Positions 9,101 to 23,900 of a stretch of 26,139 nt of DNA are shown piece by piece. This DNA is from Branchiostoma floridae. Lineage: Eukaryota; Chordata; Leptocardii; Amphioxiformes; Branchiostomatidae. The position numbers and the translations under genes were made by a program. The DNA lies in contig NC_049997.1 of NCBI RefSeq assembly GCF_000003815.2, forward strand, positions 1,193,318 through 1,219,456. Direction: 5' to 3'. Below the pieces are notes generated by a model. It was not told the DNA's origin, searched no databases, and saw only the letters and a list, made by a program, of their open reading frames with translations. Each line of letters opens with the position of its first letter. The stretch's first letter is position 1.

Positions 9101-11695
9101 GTTATGTCATTGGCTGGCCAAGAGCTGTGGTTTATGAATATTAACGGAATGACGGAAGCGGATATCTTTGGAAGCATTTCTAACTATTTGACAAAATATT
9201 CATAACTTTACAAAGAGAAAGGTTTACTTCATTCTTGGAAGCATTCTAGTCTCATTCTCAACCAATTTGTCTATTTCAAACCGGTCTATTTCAAACCGGT
9301 TCCAAACTACTGACATCCAAGTTAGCAGTTTTCCGCCAACTTGTGAACAACTTTGACCTGATATATCTTCTTTGTATCTTATACCGCTTTCCACTAGGAC
9401 GGCGCTTTCTCTGCGACCTCACATTTTACAGATCGCTCAACGAATTGCATAGAAAAGAAACGAGTGTTTCGTTGTTATGCCAATCACATTTTCACATTCT
9501 GTATGATATAAAAAGTTAGAAATCAAAGGTTACACATACCCTATTTAGGTCGCAGTAAGAACGCAGCGCAATCGCCGTCTAGTGGAAAGGGGGCCTTAAC
9601 CTAAAAAAATGTTACATTTAAACTGGATGAGTGGGCTGTATGATAATTGTGACACGTGTGGTGTATCACAGGGATCGAGTACTGGAGATGCTTCCAGCAG
9701 TCCTGGACCATCAAATCCAGACAGCGCCTCTAGCGGTTCTTCCGATCCTGACAGCCCCGACGGCACTGATGTTTCTACGGTATGAAAGACTACTAAAAAT
9801 ATACTAGTAATTCTCTGTCGGACTCTGTCCTTTTATATGTATGACACATGTAAGTGTTGTCTCCAGCTGAAATAATGATTTTGCGCAACACATGCGTATA
9901 TATTAATCGATTAATAATACTACTAGTTTTGATTCAGAAATTATTATGATTTGGTGCTATATGGTCTTCTGATGTTTGAAAAGTCTTCTGATCTTTGAAG
10001 AATTAAGTATAAGTAAGTGTTAGGGGTGTGGCATTTTGGAGGGAGGACTAACATGAGCTGAAACTACTTACTGTGTATCTGAATCGCATTCGCACCTAAA
10101 ATAATTCCGCAATTTGGTTTAAAAGAATTTTCTGCTAATTTCAGCACTCTATTTGATTCCATCTCTGAAAGCCCGCATACTTGCGGCACTGAACCATGTT
10201 TTTCGCTTACTAACAGGGTATGAACATGGGGGAGGAACAACGCACTTTGACCGTGCAGTACACCCAAGAATGGCCAGGGGGCGCTCAGGGACGTATCCTC
10301 CTACCCAACAGCCGCAGAACCCTTTCCAACTGGCGTGTGGAAGTGCAGTTTCCCTGCCCTGAACTCAACTTCAGCGTATGATGTTTCTTTTGTTATTACC
10401 TACGTAAATGAGGTCCACTCCAACGAAAGTACTGTCCTTGACTATACGTTTTTATGTAGCAAGTAGTATGTCAGCAGAACTTCATATACGCCTCGATCAC
10501 CCAGAAATAACAAGCACAACTCAGATTTCGAAGCACAATTTCATATATAGTATGAAGCCTTTTTATCAATATTCTCCAAATTTCAGCTCAATTGTGCACG
10601 TTTTTATTCCTCCGCCCTTACCAAACGTAACTGGGTGTCGCCTACAATTTTTTTACAAATTCTTCCTTTTATCTAGCTTCTAGCAGGCTTTAATTGGTCG
10701 TCCTAGTAAAAATATTTTATGTCCTAGTAAAGATATTTCACGACATAGACAGCCTTTCCTACGATAGAAAGTATTTAGTAATACTTTTGTTACGTCTTGT
10801 TTTTCCCAACGCGCGATCGGAATATTGTGGTTTACTTTGATGTTTACGTTGACCACATGTTGCGGAAGAATTGACATAATACTACTCACAGGTGAGGTGA
10901 CTATCACCTACTCCCCAAGCTTTGAGGTTCGGCTCCGGCCTTTTAGACGTGTGTTTAGGTATTTCTGTCGTGCTTTCTATATTGTTCCGTTTTCTTTATG
11001 TCTCCGGGACAAACAGAAAACGGTACAAAATAGAAAGCCCAACGAAAATTCCCCCAAAAGATGAACCTCTGCTGGTAGAGTAAAGCTCAAGGCACAACCT
11101 GCCGTACGTGCAATTTGTCCATACTTTTTTGGAAGGCCACGTCCGCCACGTCTTTCTGAAAACGTGGGGAACGACTGGCAAGAGCAGGGAGGGAGTACGG
11201 CAACACGGCAACATGCCAAGTTTTGCCTGTATGAAAAGTTCTACGCGTGTCTGCGTGCTCCAAAGCCCGTCGGATTCCCTACGAGTTCGTACAGAGGCGG
11301 TACTTACCACTTACTGATCCCAAAATATTGCCCACGTTTTGGCAAGTAGACAGCACGTATTTGCACGTACAGCGGGTTGTGCCCTCAGCTTTACTATCAT
11401 ATTTTCAAGATGTGAACCCGGATACCAGACTGTCATGTTTGATCTACTTGCACCGGGAAGATTCCCTACTACTAGTATACTCTCATTACAGGAGTAACGA
11501 TATTTGTTTGTCTATTTACAGGTGTGGAACGCAGAGAGTGATAGTTCCAGTGGAATGATGTCACATGGTCTGTACGTGCTGCGGCAGACAGAGGGGTGGA
11601 TGCTGAACAAGGACCACATCGGCTTCACCGTTCACAGAGCGCCATCTTGCGATTTTGAAGCTAACGACATCGACGCAAGACTCGTGTCGATGTAA
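3118..11695 (+). CDS. Secreted LPMO-like protein with C-terminal CBM2-like domain
   Basis: Seven exons: 3118-3263, 7096-7264, 7972-8245, 8910-9025, 9672-9779, 10217-10375 and 11522-11695. All have GT-AG borders and agreeing phases, giving 381 residues. Residues 1-18 form a signal peptide (MKTPAALLMCVF...AKVAG), so the mature protein would begin HSWVSCTDY, with H19 free to form a copper histidine brace. The first domain (19-235) has paired Cys, HPMAVYYPGQEV (87-98), KNHVADVRCTN (105-115; H107 is the likely second brace histidine) and YTLVWLWEFN...SCWEADV (199-221). This pattern resembles LPMO-like secreted proteins rather than AA15. Exon 5 is a Ser/Pro/Asp linker. Residues 280-370 resemble CBM2: spaced Trp in QEWPGG, SNWRVEVQF, VWNAE and GWMLNKDHIGFTVH. 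The expected role is extracellular oxidative attack on cellulose or chitin. The exon structure is secure; family assignment is from motifs only and activity is inferred. Confidence 0.8.
3307..3521. mobile_element. Inverted-repeat element, family D copy 1 (intron 1)
   Basis: The left end AACGCTAGTTTACTTTTATC followed by CGCGGGGTAACC is matched in reverse by GGTTACCCCGCGGATAAAGG followed by ttatgtagcgtta on the right. Inside, gatatcaagacgacagacggtggtt and ccactgtccgtggacttgatat form a second imperfect inverted pair. No coding capacity is seen. Confidence 0.8.
3522..4124. other. Intron 1 spacer between two family D copies
   Basis: AT-rich intron sequence. The phrase caggcgacagc appears at about 3645 and 3817. 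No gene or clear element was found. Confidence 0.5.
4125..4284. mobile_element. Family D copy 2, inverted and truncated
   Basis: This reads as the reverse complement of the right part of copy 1, running from acagggta...gatatcaagtccacggacagtgg to ggttaccccgcggaaaaaggtgaactagcgc. Only one of the two terminal repeats is complete, so the copy is truncated. It sits about 600 bp from copy 1 in opposite orientation within intron 1. Confidence 0.7.
4286..4480 (+). repeat. tRNA-derived SINE-like copy 2
   Basis: An A-box-like TGGCTCAAATGG and a B-box-like GATTCAACCCT (4335-4345) lie at the usual internal promoter spacing. They are followed by gcactcgtcttttgaaaaggacgtaaaatcgg, which matches the body of the copy at 15483-15720. 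Located in intron 1 of the LPMO-like gene. Confidence 0.65.
4534..4561. repeat. 28-bp perfect palindrome
   Basis: CTGATCTGTTCTT, then AA, then AAGAACAGATCAG: 13-bp arms with no mismatch and a two-base centre. It could extrude as a hairpin, or be a chance or transposon-footprint palindrome. Confidence 0.85.
4562..4912. other. Intron 1, nothing recognised
   Basis: AT-rich intron sequence with no open frame, repeat copy or RNA gene that I can support. Confidence 0.5.
5205..5720. repeat. About 246-bp tandem repeat with octamer palindromes
   Basis: Two copies of a unit are seen: tgtgacaagtttgaaagtcc at 5316 and 5561, and ttgggctatctacatacc at 5431 and 5677, a period of 245-246 bp. ATGCAAAT and its complement ATTTGCAT occur at 5205, 5267, 5377/5394, 5495/5512 and 5623/5640. 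The last three pairs all have a 17-bp start-to-start distance and 12-bp arms (AATTATGCAAAT/ATTTGCATAATT). A related degenerate pair is at 6774/6791. Confidence 0.8.
6012..6050. repeat. CACAGA microsatellite
   Basis: An acacacagacagacacacagac-type run lies near the right end of the TTAA element. It is followed by cctaaaacataaccttagcc...ggcaaaggtaaaaa, a phrase echoed on the minus strand at about 18180-18215. Confidence 0.7.
6181..7095. other. Rest of intron 1, with CAGGTCC-rich segment
   Basis: Mostly unrecognised. Positions 6620-6715 contain ggtaccggtac and several CAGGTCC/GGACCTG units in both orientations, so the segment can fold on itself. An isolated degenerate octamer pair lies at 6774-6798. 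No gene is evident. Confidence 0.5.
7271..7471. mobile_element. TACTGTA-type MITE, family C copy 2
   Basis: The left end taaccgtaaatgcattta and right end taCATATACAGTA are imperfect inverted repeats. The inside ttcgcggggat, gcgggaaaaggac and gtggttttaa match the copy at 15998-16135, and an inner pair (gttcgcgttg/caacgcgaac) folds back. It begins six bases after the exon 2 splice donor of the LPMO-like gene. Confidence 0.75.
7472..7971. other. Rest of intron 2, with (TTTG)n
   Basis: Contains a (TTTG)n microsatellite at about 7736-7780 followed by accgcctcatggcgtagcac, a phrase similar to cgcctcatggcattagg at 1371. The end shows a pyrimidine-rich tract (ttttccttatttttctttag) before exon 3. Confidence 0.7.
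8246..8909. other. Intron 3, nothing recognised
   Basis: AT-rich intron of 664 bp with GT and AG borders. No repeat family or RNA gene was recognised. Confidence 0.6.
9270..9301. repeat. 15-bp tandem pair
   Basis: tctatttcaaaccgg is repeated twice without change in intron 4 of the LPMO-like gene. Confidence 0.8.
9379..9598. mobile_element. TTA-type MITE, family A copy 2 (intron 4)
   Basis: TTA lies at 9379-9381 and 9596-9598. The ends (CTTTCCACTAGGACGGCGC and GCGATTGCGC.../TCTAGTGGAAAGGGGG) are inverted. Internal landmarks gcgacct, cagatcgctcaacgaattg and aaggttacacata are shared with 13333-13515. A 3-bp TTA duplication fits PIF/Harbinger-type elements, but no transposase is present to prove it. 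Confidence 0.8.
9780..10216. other. Intron 5, nothing recognised
   Basis: A 437-bp AT-rich intron between the linker exon and the first CBM2-like exon. No repeat copy or gene is visible. Confidence 0.6.
10376..11521. other. Intron 6, including hairpin
   Basis: A 1146-bp intron separates the two CBM2-like exons. It contains a short tandem phrase gtcctagtaaaRatattt at about 10701-10736 and the inverted repeat at 10969-11040. The rest has no recognised domain; its open frames are short, overlapping and on both strands. Confidence 0.6.
10969..11040. repeat. Imperfect hairpin in intron 6
   Basis: The arm GCTTTCTATATTGTTCCGTT (starting near 10971) pairs with AACGGTACAAAATAGAAAGC (ending near 11038) with two mismatches in about 24 bp and a short partly paired centre. 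A weaker outer pair (gaggttc near 10923, gaacctc near 11067) suggests a degraded longer inverted-repeat element. A microRNA-like precursor is an alternative, with no further support. Confidence 0.65.
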
Positions 11696-11865
11696 ACTTG
11701 GCTGGAAACAAACAAAATTCTAAGGTGTTCACAAACATGATCATTTTGAACCTTTATGATAGCTTGTATGAAATGGCCTGAACTCGTCTCATTGAATGAT
11801 TCTTAATTTTTAAAAACATTATGCTCGCTGCAGGCTCTTTGCACAGCTTATGTTTTTTTGACTGT

Positions 11866-11871
11866 AATAAA
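11866..11871 (+). terminator. Poly(A) signal of the LPMO-like gene
   Basis: A canonical AATAAA lies 171 bases after the TAA stop in a T-rich context. It is the first such hexamer downstream. Confidence 0.6.
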
Positions 11872-11879
11872 ATCTATAT

Positions 11880-12690
11880 CAACATGTAACAAGAGCATGT
11901 ATAGAGAAAATTTCAGATAGTTATACCGGTCAAACTTCAACACGTGCATTGTGCAATCGAGAGAAGCCTCACCGACCGAATGACACTAGAGAGATATTTA
12001 TTAGATTTGTAGTTTTCCGCTTGAACTATTTGCTAAATCATTGTATGATAATCCAAGTGTAGATAATATCATGGACAAACTATGCTGAATCATGCAGATT
12101 GTTAGTAATATATTCTACATGCGCACATGAAACAGTTAAAGGTGCATGGTTGGTATAAAATGCAGTGTGTCGTTGAAGCCGATGAAATTATGATAAATGT
12201 TACCAACCTGAAGCTGGCCGTCGATTCGGCTGTCAATTAGTAGTCGATATTCCAGACGACGATTCGTGACTAGACCGAGCATAGCCTCTAATTCTACATT
12301 TTGTGTATGTAGATTACTTATATAGAGCATTATTAAATTAATTGCATGGCTAAACAATCGTGTAAATGAATATAATTGGCATGTTCTTATTATAACCATA
12401 CGTTTGTTTGTTTGTTTGTTTGTTTTTCTTTAATGAGATGTGTGCCCCGTGAGTGTTTTTCTGCTCTATGTGATTAGGATGTGTAGGTCAGGTAAAATTT
12501 GCGTAGAGATAGAAAAGATCTTTTTACTTTGTGACTGGATTACATCTAATTTAACAAGTACTAGACTAAGCCTAAGCAAATCAGTAACTTTGAAACAAAT
12601 ACACATTCATTCTTCAAGCGTGAAAACTCCTTTTCCCGGCAAAAGAGAACCTAGCCAACGTTGAAAATCACGAACCAACGCCCCCTTCCT
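11880..12690. other. Convergent intergenic region
   Basis: AT-rich sequence between the two converging genes. It has a (TTTG)n run at about 12401-12424. A minus-strand ATTAAA (complement of tttaat near 12428-12433) could serve the tubulin transcript, but this is weak. No gene is seen. Confidence 0.5.
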
Positions 12691-12698
12691 TAATTAAA

Positions 12699-12779
12699 GC
12701 CGGTGTGACAGCGTTCTCGCTCACCACCCCCCCCCCCTGATTTAGCCCCCGGGAGGGGCGAGATCGCTGTTACACCGGC
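12699..12779. repeat. Hairpin-forming inverted repeat downstream of tubulin stop
   Basis: GCCGGTGTGACAGCG (12699-12713) and CGCTGTTACACCGGC (12765-12779) are reverse complements with one mismatch. The pairing continues inward through gttctcgct/agatcg-like bases. The loop contains a C-rich run. It lies 64 bases past the tubulin stop, so it is probably in that transcript's 3' UTR. It may be a short MITE. Confidence 0.75.
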
Positions 12780-12842
12780 CCCGTTCGAAGACTGCAACGG
12801 AGGCTAACGAGACGTAGTCATAACTCGGTTGTACGGACTGGA

Positions 12843-18693
<5,851 letters not shown>

Positions 18694-19674
18694 GTTTACC
18701 GAAATCAGCGATGGGGTTATACAAGAAAAGTTTGTAAACCTGTGCCGCTCACTGAGGACGTGTCAGGAGTCCACTAGAGCCTGGAATAAACGCTGTAATG
18801 CTCTCTGACCTGAGATAATTACCTTTCCGCCTAACTTAGCTACACATATCTAACCTAGAGGCACTGTTGGCCTCAATCTTAAGCATTCCCAGATGGGATA
18901 ACAATACGAAAATATATATAATGGTAATCAAAAGTTTGAAATTAAGAGTTTCAAACTATTCAAATACAGGACAGACTCTTGTAGTTAATTTCAGTAAGCC
19001 TTGTTTGTAATAGCAGATGTGTTGATAACATGTGTGTCTGTGAAGGCCATGAAGACACCCTCTATTATGTACACCTACCTCAGGCGTACGAGACCATGAC
19101 GTCACTGTACCATCACAAACAGGGTGTGTTCACTCGGGAACTGGTTAGGCAGGATTTGTGGTAGGCCTACGTCATATTTCCTAACCAGGACCTTGCCGGG
19201 TTGTTTATGGAAATGAAAAATTTTAAGTTTATGTCACATATACACATATATGATATACACATGGCATGCTGTTGCAATGTGATGTAAGATGTGATGTTAT
19301 GCTGCACCTCGAATTGGCGGCCATATTCGCCGCAAGGGAAGCAAGCGTTGTTCTTAATGGAACACATTTCTAGGCACACTTGCCTCGTACAAACCCGATT
19401 GTAGCTCTCCTCTCGTACACGGATACATGGTCGTTGTTGCACGCACTGTCGACCTGTAGTGATCATTACAACCGCTAGGGGCCCCCACTGCCTGGTCGAT
19501 TGAGATCCAACACTATCTCCATAGCCCTTCAGCGTAACACACCATCTTTGCAGGCACGCGGTGCGGCAGCAGCTGGCTATATTACACTGAACGACTCGTC
19601 ACACCTAACTTTTGCACATCTATCTGCAAAGCTTCTTTAAAAAGGAAGACACCACTTTTGCAGTAGGGGGTCAT
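18694..19674. other. Upstream region of alpha-tubulin
   Basis: It must hold the tubulin promoter. A TATA-like TTGTATAACC on the minus strand lies about 45 bases before the ATG, but the match is weak and a leader intron cannot be excluded. Nothing else was recognised. Confidence 0.4.
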
Positions 19675-19855
19675 NNNNNNNNNNNNNNNNNNNNNNNNNN
19701 NNNNNNNNNNNNNNNNNNNNNNNNNNNNNNNNNNNNNNNNNNNNNNNNNNNNNNNNNNNNNNNNNNNNNNNNNNNNNNNNNNNNNNNNNNNNNNNNNNNN
19801 NNNNNNNNNNNNNNNNNNNNNNNNNNNNNNNNNNNNNNNNNNNNNNNNNNNNNNN
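19675..19855. other. Assembly gap (181 N)
   Basis: A run of 181 N. An open frame crossing it is meaningless. Confidence 1.
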
Positions 19856-20058
19856 AGCAGAAAGTGGAAGTGAACCGGCTTTGTCAGATGATTATTTTAT
19901 ATCTTGATGTTTTTATTTAGCAGAACATTCCAGTTTCATGTTGTTATGTTCTTTGTTCTCAATGTCCATTGAGTATGTCAAGTGCAACTTTGTTTGGCAT
20001 AAGATAAGTATAAAGTATGCTTATAAGTTATGCTCACCTGCTACCGGTCGGTCTGAAC

Positions 20059-20234
20059 GTCATCATCATCATCATCTCCAGTACTGCTTATCCCACAACA
20101 ATGTGGATTATTAGCAGCTGCGCATGACGTAAGTGCATGTGAAAACAAAGGGTAAAGGACATGGACATGTGCAGACAGGACAAGTGATATTACAACACAT
20201 TTATTTACACTATGTACAATGGACGGGGGGCAGC
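20059..20234 (-). mobile_element. 3' UTR and ATGATG tail of the LINE
   Basis: Downstream of the LINE stop (minus strand), about 150 bases lead to tgggataagcagtactggag and then ATGATGATGATGATGACG (complement of 20059-20076). A short 3' microsatellite rather than poly(A) is typical of CR1/L2-type LINEs. This suggests that the 3' end is intact. Confidence 0.7.
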
Positions 20235-22242
20235 TCAGTGCAGCGAAGCCCGTCCCAGCTCAGTTTTGAACTGGGAGAGGGACTCCGCCTCCGCCACACT
20301 AGGCTCAAGTTCATTCCACTTTTTGATGGTACGAGGGAAGTACGAGAGCCTGTAATAGTTGTTCTTACTCGCGATGGTCTGCAGCTTGAAAGCATGATTA
20401 GTGCGGCGGGAGCACCGAGCTGCTGGGACGAGACTCGAGGTGTGTGGAACGGAGATGGTGTTGTGTAGGATTTTGTGCATTGTGGTCAGCCTGGCCATTT
20501 TGCGGCGTTCCGACAGTGGCTGCCATCCAAGGTCTTTGAGCATTGAGGTTACGGAGGCCGTACGCTGGTAGTTATTACATACATACCTGGCAGCTCTACG
20601 CTGCACAGCCTCCACCCTACTCACCTGTTCGGCAGTGTGGGGGTCCCAGACCGAAGCACCATACTCAACAGATGGTCTGACCAGTGCCATGTAGGCTCGT
20701 TCTTTTGCCGCCACACTGGCAATCCGCAGGTTCCGTCGTAGCAGTCCTAGTGTTCGGTTTGCTTTGGCAGTGATGTTGTCGACATGGCAGTTCCAAGAAA
20801 GGTTTGCAGAGATAGTTAAGCCAAGGTACTTTGCTTTACTTACCTTAGTCATTATGCTGCCGTGAAGTGTGTAAGGGTGATTGAGGGGTTTTCTTGATGA
20901 AGGGATGGACATAACTTCACACTTGGATGGATTAAATTGCATGAGCCATGTCCTTTCCCAATCACAAATGCTATCTATGTCATGTTGCAATTTATCACAA
21001 TCTTCTGGTTCTTGTACTGCCATCTGCAATATGCAGTCATCGGCGAATAATCGAACCTTAGCATATGCAGCATGGTTAGGCAGGTCATTAATATATGCCA
21101 AGAAGAGCATGGGCCCCAGGACAGTGCCCTGGGGAACACCCGAAGTCACTGGTACTGAGTCAGAGCATTCCCCTTCTAGTAGGACACGTTGGGTCCTACC
21201 AGTTAGGAAAGTCTCTATCCAGTTTAAGGCTTTACCCCTGACACCATAGTGCTCAAGTTTGTGTAAGAGTCGGCGGTGAGGAACCTTATCAAAGGCCTTG
21301 GCAAAGTCCATCAGTACAATGTCAGTCTGAATACCATTGTTTCTATTTGCTGCTAGGTCGTCCATGAGTGAGAGAAGCTGTGTCTCACAAGACTTGCCTT
21401 GTCTGAAACCATGTTGCATATCATATAAGATGTCATTGGTGTCTAAGTGGTTCATCATAGCACTAGCAATAACATGTTCCATAAGTTTGCAGCATATAGA
21501 TGTAAGCGAAATTGGTCGATAATTTTCAACTTTATACCTGTCACCTTTTTTGTAGATTGGTGATATGTTGGCTTCTTTCCAGGATTCAGGCATTGTGCCG
21601 GTATCCAGGCTTTTCTGAAAGATGACCTGTAAGATAGGACTTATGATATCACTAAGTTCTTTGAGTACATAAGCATGGACCTGGTCTGGACCAGATGCCT
21701 TATGTGGGTTTAAGTTCTTTAAAAGTTTGTGTACACCACTTTCCTCTATGGTGATGTCTGGCATAGAGGGGTGAGGGCTAGGCCCCATGTCAGGTAAGGG
21801 ATCGTCTGTGGGTTCACGGGTAAAGACAGACTGGAACTGTTGGTTAAGGAGGTTCGCTTTTTCTTTGCTTTCGGACACCAAGATTCCATTGTTCTTAATG
21901 TGGTCGACACCAGACCTTTCGGACTTCATACTTTTAAGAAAGCCCCAGAATTTCTTAGTTCCTAGCTTGGCAGAAGACTTACCCTGATCATGATCACTAA
22001 CATCAATATCCAGTACTACTGCTTCGATATAATTCCAGTAGCAGTCTTTCATTTTCTTATTGATTTCTTTCTTGAACTGGTTTAGTCTATCTTTTCTTTC
22101 GGGGGTGTTTTGGCCTATTGTCTTCCTGTAATAACGGTCTCGTTTCCTCATGAGCCGTTTGAGGTCAGGAGTGATGTAGGGAAGGTGTCTTCTGTCGTAA
22201 GTCGTTTTCGAGGGTACATATTTTTCCACGCAGGAGGATAGT
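20235..22242 (-). CDS. LINE reverse transcriptase (C-terminal part of ORF)
   Basis: A minus-strand frame of more than 664 residues opens from the gap edge and ends at 20235. It contains the reverse-transcriptase blocks: NISPIYKKGDRYKVENYRPI, HGFRQGKSCETQLL, DIVLMDFAKAFDKVPHRRLL, SGVPQGTVLGPMLFLAYIND and the catalytic FADD box (RLFADDCILQ, the F variant of YADD). It ends with the YFPRTIKKWNELEP-like tail common in CR1/jockey-group LINEs. This enzyme copies the element RNA into DNA at a nicked target. No stop or frameshift is seen in this part. The true start lies upstream in the other ORF part, across the 100-N gap, so the methionine at 22229 is not the initiator. The frame across the gap cannot be checked. 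Confidence 0.9.
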
Positions 22243-22342
22243 NNNNNNNNNNNNNNNNNNNNNNNNNNNNNNNNNNNNNNNNNNNNNNNNNNNNNNNNNN
22301 NNNNNNNNNNNNNNNNNNNNNNNNNNNNNNNNNNNNNNNNNN
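22243..22342. other. Assembly gap (100 N) inside the LINE
   Basis: Exactly 100 N, a length often used for gaps of unknown size. The endonuclease frame and the reverse-transcriptase frame differ across it, which probably reflects the arbitrary gap length. Confidence 1.
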
Positions 22343-23515
22343 TTCCCAGTTAGAGCGTTTATATAGGTAGACTTTGCGTGATTTAGCTGGGAGTTTACAC
22401 GTGTGAAGATCAGCTTCGACAAACACTAAGTCGTGGTCCCCAATAGGCGGTAGTGTACGTACACAATTAACACAGTTCTCGTTAGACATGAGTACTAGAT
22501 CTAGGGTGTTTTCATTCCTAGTTGGTTTGTCAACGATTTGTGACATATTGTAGTCACAAAGCAGATCTACAAACTGTCTGTGTAGCCCTGGGTAGGCACA
22601 GGATGGCTTTAAGACTGGATGTTGGGGATCAGTCCAGTCCCAACCTGGAAGATTAAAGTCCCCAACGATCCACACATGGTTGTTTCGTTGGTTGCATATT
22701 TTATCCATTGATTGCCCAAGTTGTTCAAGACTGGTGGCATCACCTACATGTGGTCTATAATATGCGCATATGTACAAAGACTTTGCACCTACAAGTTGAA
22801 TCTTAACCCACACCATTTCACACTCTGTCTCAAGTTGGGGTTCTTGAGTGCAAATGAAGTCATTAGATATTGCGATAAGCACACCACCGTGGCTGTCATC
22901 TGCTCTGTTTTTAAAGAACACAGACATATTGAGGTGGTTCGGAAAGAATTCTGATATATTACATGTATCGTCAAGCCATGTTTCTGTGATGACAAGGATA
23001 TCGGGTTTTGTTTCTTCAACCAAAGTTTCAAGTTCAACTTTTTTATTTTTGATTGACTGGAAGTTTGCATTTACAAGCCGTAGGGGTCGTCCACCAGTCC
23101 TCCGTCTCACGTGGGGAGACTTCGGGGAGGACGAGGCTTGCGGTAAACCTGGACTACTGTCACTCAGTGGGCTAAATGGATTAGGAGATTCTACACTAGT
23201 GTGGGAGTCAAAGAACGATGTTGACAAATTTGGCAGGCCACAGTTTAGACATATCCATGATACATTGGAATTTCCAAGGTAAGGATACATGAATGAACTC
23301 AGCCCTTGGCAGTCATGGTGGAACCAGTTATCACAGCTATCGCAGCAAACACCCTTATGTTTAAATGTTACCGCTTTCCCGCAGCAACCACATGGATATT
23401 TGGGGGGGCGAGGGCCGGGATTAGTTTCTAGGTCGGCAGCCTGAGCCATAAGAATGGAGCACAAATACATCAAACAAAGTTTATCTGTGGTTTTTAGACA
23501 TCTCGCTTGTTTCAT
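22343..23515 (-). CDS. LINE N-terminal part: 2A-like motif, PHD-like finger, APE endonuclease
   Basis: The minus-strand frame starts at ATG 23515. Residues 13-27 are hydrophobic, followed by DLETNPGP (28-35; 23411-23434), which fits the 2A ribosome-skipping consensus DxExNPGP. Residues 42-92 are Cys/His rich (CGCC, CDSC, HHDC, CLNC), a PHD-type zinc finger as found in CR1-like LINEs. From about residue 144 comes an apurinic-type endonuclease: NANFQSIKNK, VITETWLDD, YICAYYRPH, VGDFNLPGWDW, NTLDLVLM and the GDHDLV catalytic end. The enzyme would nick target DNA before reverse transcription. The frame is open until the N gap; one protein with the downstream reverse transcriptase is expected. An alternative is that the 2A-like motif is a chance match within a signal-peptide-like start. 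Confidence 0.88.
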
Positions 23516-23900
23516 TGCTAGCCCAGTAGTGCCAAAATAAAAGCCGCTCAGCGGAGTGGCTTCGCTTGGGTTTAGGCTGAGTACAGGGTACCAAGATGGC
23601 GGCCCGGTGTTACCCGGCGACAGTAAACATAACGACTTCGCTCTACTTACCTTTCCTGGAGGCCGACAACTGTGGCCTTGGCAGCATTAGTAAGAATAAA
23701 TAGGAGAACTACCGACCTGCAGACAGCCAGTGACATGGTGAATTGGAGCCGACACTCGCAACGGAGGGAACCCCGGCCACCGGAGGCGGCGAGAGTGTGC
23801 AGGGATATGCACACACGTCGTTATCATCCGATCTTGTATCCCTCCACTTTCAGGCAAGTCCTTCCACAACAAACGGTCTGTATCTTAGAGGCGGGCCAGT
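23516..23900 (-). mobile_element. Probable LINE 5' UTR
   Basis: GC-rich sequence upstream of the LINE ORF on the minus strand. It carries AAGATGGCGGC (plus orientation, 23593-23603), a YY1-type motif, and a good donor-like GGTAAGTAG on the minus strand near 23650. The element's 5' border is not evident, and the small open frames here have no domain. Confidence 0.4.

Noticed and set aside
11098-11345. Possible extra exon in intron 6 (overlapping plus-strand frames)
   Set aside because: The CBM2-like domain joins correctly from exon 6 to exon 7 without it, and no frame here shows a matching phase with good splice borders.
22148-22342. Continuation of the LINE endonuclease frame across the N run to a stop
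   Set aside because: The gap length is arbitrary, and the reverse transcriptase lies in another frame, so residues past the gap are out of frame noise.
23687-23872. 61-residue minus-strand frame upstream of the LINE ORF
   Set aside because: No domain or cysteine pattern. It probably lies in the LINE 5' UTR, so not called as a gene.
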